Shown here in pieces: positions 58,515 through 64,000 of a DNA stretch of 64,000 bases (positions are counted from its first letter, which is position 1; each line of letters begins with the position of its first letter). The notes under the pieces are model-generated. The model did not search any database and had not been told where the DNA came from. It saw only the letters and a program-made list of their open reading frames with translations. A program made the translations under genes and the position numbers. The DNA lies in assembly GCA_010093515.1 (NCBI GenBank), contig MU001684.1, positions 234,486 through 298,485 on the forward strand, read 5' to 3'. Origin of the DNA: Lineolata rhizophorae. Lineage: Eukaryota; Ascomycota; Dothideomycetes; Lineolatales; Lineolataceae.

Positions 58515-61500
58515 AGCCTTGAAGATATCTTCATGGAATCCATAAAGGAGCGCCAAGAAACCCCGCAACTCCCAAAAACCGACACGAATAATGGTAGGGA
58601 TTTAGACAGAAAAACAAAAAGCGACAATATTGGTTCGGATCGTGTAACGTGGCTATGGTTTGCGACGGCTGTCCTTTACTGCATTTGAAGTCAGCGTTGG
58701 TTCCAAAGGAGGCCTCTTCCACAGCGTGCGGAGTCAGTTCTGAGAGCAGCTTTGATACCCAAACCTCCTGGATGGTCGACCTTGCCAAATGCTGCGCTAA
58801 ATGGGGGAAGTACATAAGTTATGAATGAAGCTGATTGATATTTGGCACGTAGCTTTCAAAGAGATATGCATTGTGATCTTTGATCTGTGAGAAACGAGCC
58901 CACAATGTTGTTCCGTTACGTTGACGCCGTAATTCCTTTCGATTATTAGACATGACTAAGATATTTTGACCCTCGTCCATGCCGCCTTTCCGTCCATGAC
59001 TTTGCAGCTCGGGCGCTTTTCGAGCATGATCTTGCTGATGACACCCCCAGGGGTGGCAAAGCAACCCGCATTTCGACCTCCGAGTCAGCACCAACAGAAC
59101 TGGAAGCATCCAAAAGCAACGATAGCGACTTATGGCGCCGGAGCTTTCCCAAGGCCGCGTCAATTTCCGGGCCTTTGAATCGCCACAAGCTCCGGCCGTA
59201 GCGCCAAAGTCTAGAACTGCCCGGTGCTCCAGGAAGCGTGGATGCCTAACATAAGACAATGAGCGCCTCAAACATCGGCGAGCGACGCCCGTCTTAGCCA
59301 GTGGAGCACAGAGTCCCCGTCGTCCGGAGACGAAGGTGAGCGACGGTGTGCACCGTGTGCTTGCCGTTTTAGACACCCTCGCGGCACGGCTTCCGATTCG
59401 AAGGCCTTGGTGACCGCACTCCGGGGCGTCGACGCCAGTCAGGGACGGCGCCATGTGCTTTGTGACTCCTGGACGAAGAAGGAGGGCGAACCAAGCCGTC
59501 TCCTCGCCTCCCCAACCCCCCTCCAGCCTGCTCCTCGGACGCCCGTTCAGGAAGCTCGGTATCCCCCTTCTGAATCGCCAACGTCCGGAAAGGCTGTGGC
59601 TAGGCATGATCTGCTGCAGCTCGTCCAGGGAAGACGAACCTGCAGCAGCGCTCGAGTGGCTGGGCGACGAGCTCGTGCGCTGAGACGGCCGCAAGGATGG
59701 CGCCCAGTCGGCGGGCGTCACGGCTAAAACCCGCGTCTTTTCTGTCCGAGGACGAGGATCGCAGACGCCCGGCGCGATGAGCCTATTGCGTGGCGTTGTA
59801 GCTTGCGTCTGGGGCTATCCTGACTCTATGACGGCGGCGGTGTGGGATTTGATATGGCTTTCCACTGGAGAGCTACGGCCGAGCGACGTCTCGCCCGGCC
59901 GAAGAAGATCACCGACGCCTCGCATGATGAGCTTGTTCTGTGGCGCTGCAGCTCTCATCTAGGCTGCTCTCCTACCATAACAACGGCGATGTGGGGCTGG
60001 GTGTGCCTTCCATTGGAGAGCTCCGGCGGTGAAGAGCTCCGGCTAGAAGCCTAGGATATGTGCGGTGAAGGTTGCGTTTGTTTCAAACGATGAGCGATCC
60101 CCGAAGATATCTGAGCTCGTGTAGGCTGCCCTACTGCGAGGTGTTGACGAATTTGATGACGGGGCTTGACGTGGTCTCGCATCTTTCGTCCAGCTGGAGC
60201 GAATCGCCTGTTACACTTACCGTCCAACTGCGAAACAGTACCAAATATTGGTCCCTGACTACAATTCGTTGCGTCAAACAGAGCCCCGAGCATCGGCCAA
60301 ACACAAAAGAACTGCTACAAGCAGGAAAAATTTGTCGTAGAAGTGCAAACAAAAATGGACCCGTTGAGACGGAAGTTCCGCGATACTGAAAGTGTTGGTT
60401 CCCAACAGGGCACGAAGGATTGCTCTTGCGACTCCCACTGCAGACTGCAGTCCAATCTCGCATGACCACGACCTGTCTTGGCCCTAGAAATTCCAAAACT
60501 CCAAAGGGACAAACGAGGGATGCTATACCGCGCAGATGTATGATCATTACTATGCGACACTTGAGAAGTTACGAGGAGCAACCACAGCCGTGTACGGGTG
60601 GTGGAACTTGAGAAGATGTTATGTAGAAGGGCGCACTTTCAACTATAGTAATCAGCCAATCATGGAGACAAACACAGCTATTATTTGAATAGCCTACATT
60701 TCTGCGCGAGAATGCTGAAACGTCAAATCTATCCACGAATTTTGTGTGACCAAATACCCACCCCATGCCCAATCCTGCCCGATTGCGCCCCAAGTTGACC
60801 CCCACCGATGCATGCCCCCACAACCAAGATCTTATACCCTATAGGCCCGAAGAGGAAGAACGCCATTAAGATTACAGAACCCAGTTCATAAGTCCCACGG
60901 GCAGACGAAAAATATTACTATAGACAAGGCAAAAAGACACAAAATTAAAACAAGGCAATAAGTCCAAATCAAAACAACAACCGGAAAGGCAAAAGGCAAT
61001 CACCTATTTCCGAACGATTTCGAAATAGCAGCTCTTCATCCCTAACTGCCCGACAATGCGCCGAACCAACCAATCAAACCCGACTAAAGTCAAACCCTCA
61101 TGCCATACAAGGTCTATACTCCCCGGAACCCTGTTTCGTTGCCCGTCTGTGCCCGCGCACCCCCCCCATACCCGACGCCGACGATCATGATGACGATACC
61201 AATGATGAGTGATTGGCCTCGGCCCGCGCAGGAATGAACCCTATTCCGGCCAGCCAATCCGATTCCAGAGCGCAAAGACGACCATGAGGGAATTGTGAAA
61301 GAGCGTACCGCGCCAGCCCATGTAGAATGCCTGCCCCGCCTTGTGGTGGAGGGGTTCAGGAAAGTGTGTATGTATGTTGGGTGATCCATGATGCTTGAAT
61401 GCCTTGGGAGCACCCATGCTCCAGACCTAGCGGACTAAACCGAAAAGCGCAATACGGCGACGAAAAATGAAAACGCGGAAGCTCCAAATGACCTCCCAAA

Positions 61501-63786
61501 TGCAAGGCAGGACTCAAGAGAGACCGATTAAAGAAGCATGAAAAAAAAGAAAAAAAAAGCAAGGCGGCTAGTTATACCGAAAGCTCGACCGGAGGATCAG
61601 AACCAGAAGGCGACAGCGTACGTCAAGCCAAAGAAAGAGTCATTCAGACCACCCGCAGGAACGAAGGAAGCCCCTTCTACTCTATCTCACGACGAACAGG
61701 CCCGCCCTGCCATAGGCAGCCAAGCGCGCACCCGAACCGCGATCGCCGACTTGCGCAAAGGAGTCACCGGCACCAGCCGCGAGCTAGCTCTGTACGTACC
61801 CGTCCGGCGCGCCACCCACAACGGCGCGCCGGCAGCGACGACGAGGCGCGGCACCCTTCCCCCCCACCTTCCCTTGCTGCCTTGAGGGATGCGCCTCGAG
61901 ACGCGCGGGTCAGGGAAAAAGGGAGAGAGAGAAAGGCGCAGCACAGCATGGACAAGACGGATCCCAGACGGCAAATGGGCTCTTGACCGTTTTTTTTTTC
62001 CAGCTGGGCGCGCACACTGCCAGCCGGGTGGATGGATTCCTGCTTACTACCTTCCCCCGATTCCCGTACCTGGCAAGAGGAGGAAAGGAAAAGAGGAGAT
62101 CGGAGATATGGGGGAAATGTCGAAATAGGCCCCACGAATGAAAAAAAAAAAAAATCCTCTGCGGACAGCGAGAGTCAGATCGAAAGGACCCGCACCCCGT
62201 ACACGCATCGCACCGCGTGTATAGGCAACTTCGGCGCCGAGTAAGCACCTAATAAGCAGCGCTCTTGAAACGAAACCAACAGGCGCGCACGTGCGCCTCA
62301 CAGGCCCCGTGGGAGTGTACATCTTCTCGGCGGGTGTGCAGCCACCACCTCGGCTGGCCCCCCCGCTACATCCAACCTAGCCACCAAGAACGCAGCCTCG
62401 TCCCGTCGGCTCGCATGCCGCGGCAGCGCCATCAGCGCGCCGCGACGCACCGCCACGCTCGGTCCGGGGGCACGGCTCACTCCCAACGCCCACGACTTGC
62501 CGCGCACGCAGCCCACGCAACTTCTTCCTCCCACAACTTCGCAAGCGCGCGCGGCGCCGCCGGCCTTAAACCCGCGAGCCCAGCGCCCCTTCCCCCCCAC
62601 TCCACCCCCAAGCCCAAGATTAGCACGCGCGGGGAAAGCCCCGTTTTGCTGCAGGTTTTGCTTGTTTACTTCATCCATTGTTTATGCCCGCCTTTCTCGC
62701 GTCAGGCTCCAAGGCGGGCCAGGAACCCCTCCCACCCCCAAGGGCAGGAGAAGAAGAAAAATAGAAAACGGGCCAGGGCTAGTGCTCGAGCCGTACTGCA
62801 ATCGCCATCCTTCTTGTCTTCCTTTCCCGTCGCTTGAGCTCGTTTGAAGTACGTGAGCAGAGCAAAGCCAACCTTAGCGCCCCGGTGCGGGCCACGGGCA
62901 TGTCCGTCGCGCGGCGGCCACGCAACCCTTGCGCCGGCCGCGGAAACGCGCAGCTTCCTTTCCACCTAAGCTTCCCACAACCCCCCAACAAACACATCCA
63001 TCGCGGGCTCAAAGCCGGGCGCGGGCGCGGCGTTGGAGATGGGGGCCGGGCGAGCGAAGGAGCAGCGAGGCGGGGGTGCGGCGCGCGAGGCGCGCTAGGA
63101 TGGGCGAGGGAATGGCGGAAAAAGCGCAACGGAGCACCCGTCATTGGCCCGGAGGAGCAACAATGACAAAAAAAATTGAAGCAGGGTTCAAGTCAGGATG
63201 TAAAATAAAAAGTTCCAAATACGTAGTAGGTCCAATGAAAAGGTAAAAACAAAAAAGCAAAACACCAGATAAAAGGAGAGAATACTAAAACCTATGCTGC
63301 CCGCAACCGAAGTGACCAGTCTGGGTATTTTCGCAGAAAAGAAGAAGAGAAACTAAAAGCGCCAGAAACAAGAAAGCCAGTCGTTGTCTACCATTCGCCT
63401 GAAGGATCCAAAGCCACGAAGTAGAGCATCTAAAGTGAGGCGAGTGATCAACGCCGAGGATCCGAAAAAAATGCTTGCTGCTGCTGCGAGGAACCCTTTA
63501 TGCTGTGCAGTGTGATGCGAAGAAGGTTAAACCGAAGATGAAAGCAAAAGAAAAAAAAAGGGAAAAAAATGCGAGGCAACGCTGATAAGCTAGCAAAGGA
63601 TGGAAAGAAGAAGGGTGGTTGGGTGTGAGTGAACGTGCCGTGTGAGTTGAGTTGCAGCAGTCGCAGCGGCGAGTGCAAAGGTATCACAGGCCGGTCGAGC
63701 ACGTCACTATACTAGTGACAGGGGTGGTTGGACGGGTTTTTGCGAAAAAGCGACCGGGAACCGGAGACTAAGGTAAGGTAGGGGTG
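58515..63786. other. long gene-free stretch with a tandem duplication
   Basis: About 5.3 kb with no defensible gene. 58560-58815 minus contains a natural-looking fragment (TIQEVWVSKLLSELTPHAVE). 58819-59721 has a 300-codon minus frame of shadow-like composition. 59764-60040 is the duplication. 60870-63780 is GC-rich with A runs (62139-62153, 63550) and no recognised protein; part may be the 3' UTR of the minus-strand gene ending at 63787. Confidence 0.45.
59764..60036. repeat. diverged ~150-base tandem duplication
   Basis: Unit A from about 59764 and unit B from about 59914 align over about 115 bases: GACGCC, GATGAGC, GTGGCGYTGYAGCT, ACGGCG-TGTGGG, CTTCCAYTGGAGAGCT. They differ at about one base in four or five with small indels. 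No frame is shared convincingly. Confidence 0.6.
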
Positions 63787-63980
63787 CTATGGTATGTAGT
63801 TGTTCATGAGACCTGATTGGAAGTCGTCATCGTAGTCCCCGGGCAGCGGGAAGTGTGGAATTGTGTGCGTGCGCCGCGCTGCGCTTGCGGCCGGGAAGGT
63901 GCGGATGCTTTGGCTCGTGAGAGAACTTGGAATCCCCAAATCTAAAATGGATGATTGCGCCGGAGAACCCCCGTAAAGGC
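63787..63980 (-). CDS. last exon of a minus-strand gene, partial at the right edge
   Basis: A minus-strand frame of 64 codons ends at TAG (63787-63789). It is preceded by a good acceptor (TTTTCTCTTTTCCAG at 63981-63995, intron continuing off the window). The peptide is LYGGSPAQSSILDLGIPSSL, then IPHFPLPGDYDDDFQSGLMN, then NYIP. It is Ser-rich with an acidic patch, as in tails of fungal transcription regulators, but the family cannot be named. The exon starts in phase with two bases of a split codon. Confidence 0.6.
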
Positions 63981-64000
63981 CTGGAAAAGAGAAAATACGA

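Noticed and set aside
58819-59721. 300-codon minus-strand frame
   Set aside because: Low-complexity composition, no domain, and an equally open plus-strand frame over the same bases.
62265-62837. Frames in the GC-rich 62-63 kb stretch
   Set aside because: Open on both strands, His/Arg/Ala/Pro-rich, no splice or domain support.

Overview
The window is nuclear DNA of a filamentous ascomycete (Pezizomycotina, probably Sordariomycetes). The signs are short introns of 47 to about 150 bases with GTRNGT donors, CTAAC/CTGAC branch sites and CAG/TAG acceptors, a GC-rich coding style, and fungus-restricted families (HET domain, Zn2Cys6 regulators, DUF7924, a DUF7025-type AAA ATPase). Many large reading frames here are antisense or frame shadows of GC-rich exons. 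I kept only those whose protein makes sense and whose splice phases close.

Layout. 0.1-3.3 kb: intronless AAA+ ATPase. 4.8-6.5 kb: five-exon TauD/TfdA dioxygenase, convergent with a six-exon zinc-cluster-type regulator (6.6-9.2 kb). 9.2-12.6 kb: gene-poor, with a short degenerate repeat array and an orphan coding fragment. 12.6-14.3 kb: DUF7924 protein with a PD-(D/E)XK-like nuclease signature. 14.9-17.8 kb: Hsp110/Sse1 chaperone with heat-shock and TATA elements and a 399-base intron that is fully open in frame. 17.8-23.5 kb: accessory stretch with an LTR-like fossil, a kinase relic and a decaying SRPK-family kinase. 23.5-26.4 kb: large Zn2Cys6 regulator. 29.0-33.1 kb: GPI inositol-deacylase Bst1, with a 69-base poly(A) run just beyond its 3' end.

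The core housekeeping block is 36.0-53.3 kb: Irc3-type mitochondrial helicase, Rrn5 (Pol I upstream activating factor), ubiquitin-eL40 fusion, Rrn7 (Pol I core factor), eIF5A and Vps52. Two Pol I initiation factors flank a ribosomal-protein gene, and eIF5A is next door, so the segment is dense in ribosome-production and translation functions. Between eL40 and Rrn7 lies a repeat-rich gap with hairpin-like repeats and a tRNA-like (SINE-type) sequence.

54-64 kb is accessory again: a HET-domain protein, a single-exon protein resembling the back half of a STAND-type NTPase domain, a diverged 150-base tandem duplication, a long gene-free stretch, and the last exon of a minus-strand gene cut by the right edge.

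I found no single new multi-gene system. The most notable points are the ubiquitin-eL40 start codon split by an intron next to a 7-base exon, the in-frame intron of Hsp110, and the RRN5-UBI/eL40-RRN7 linkage.
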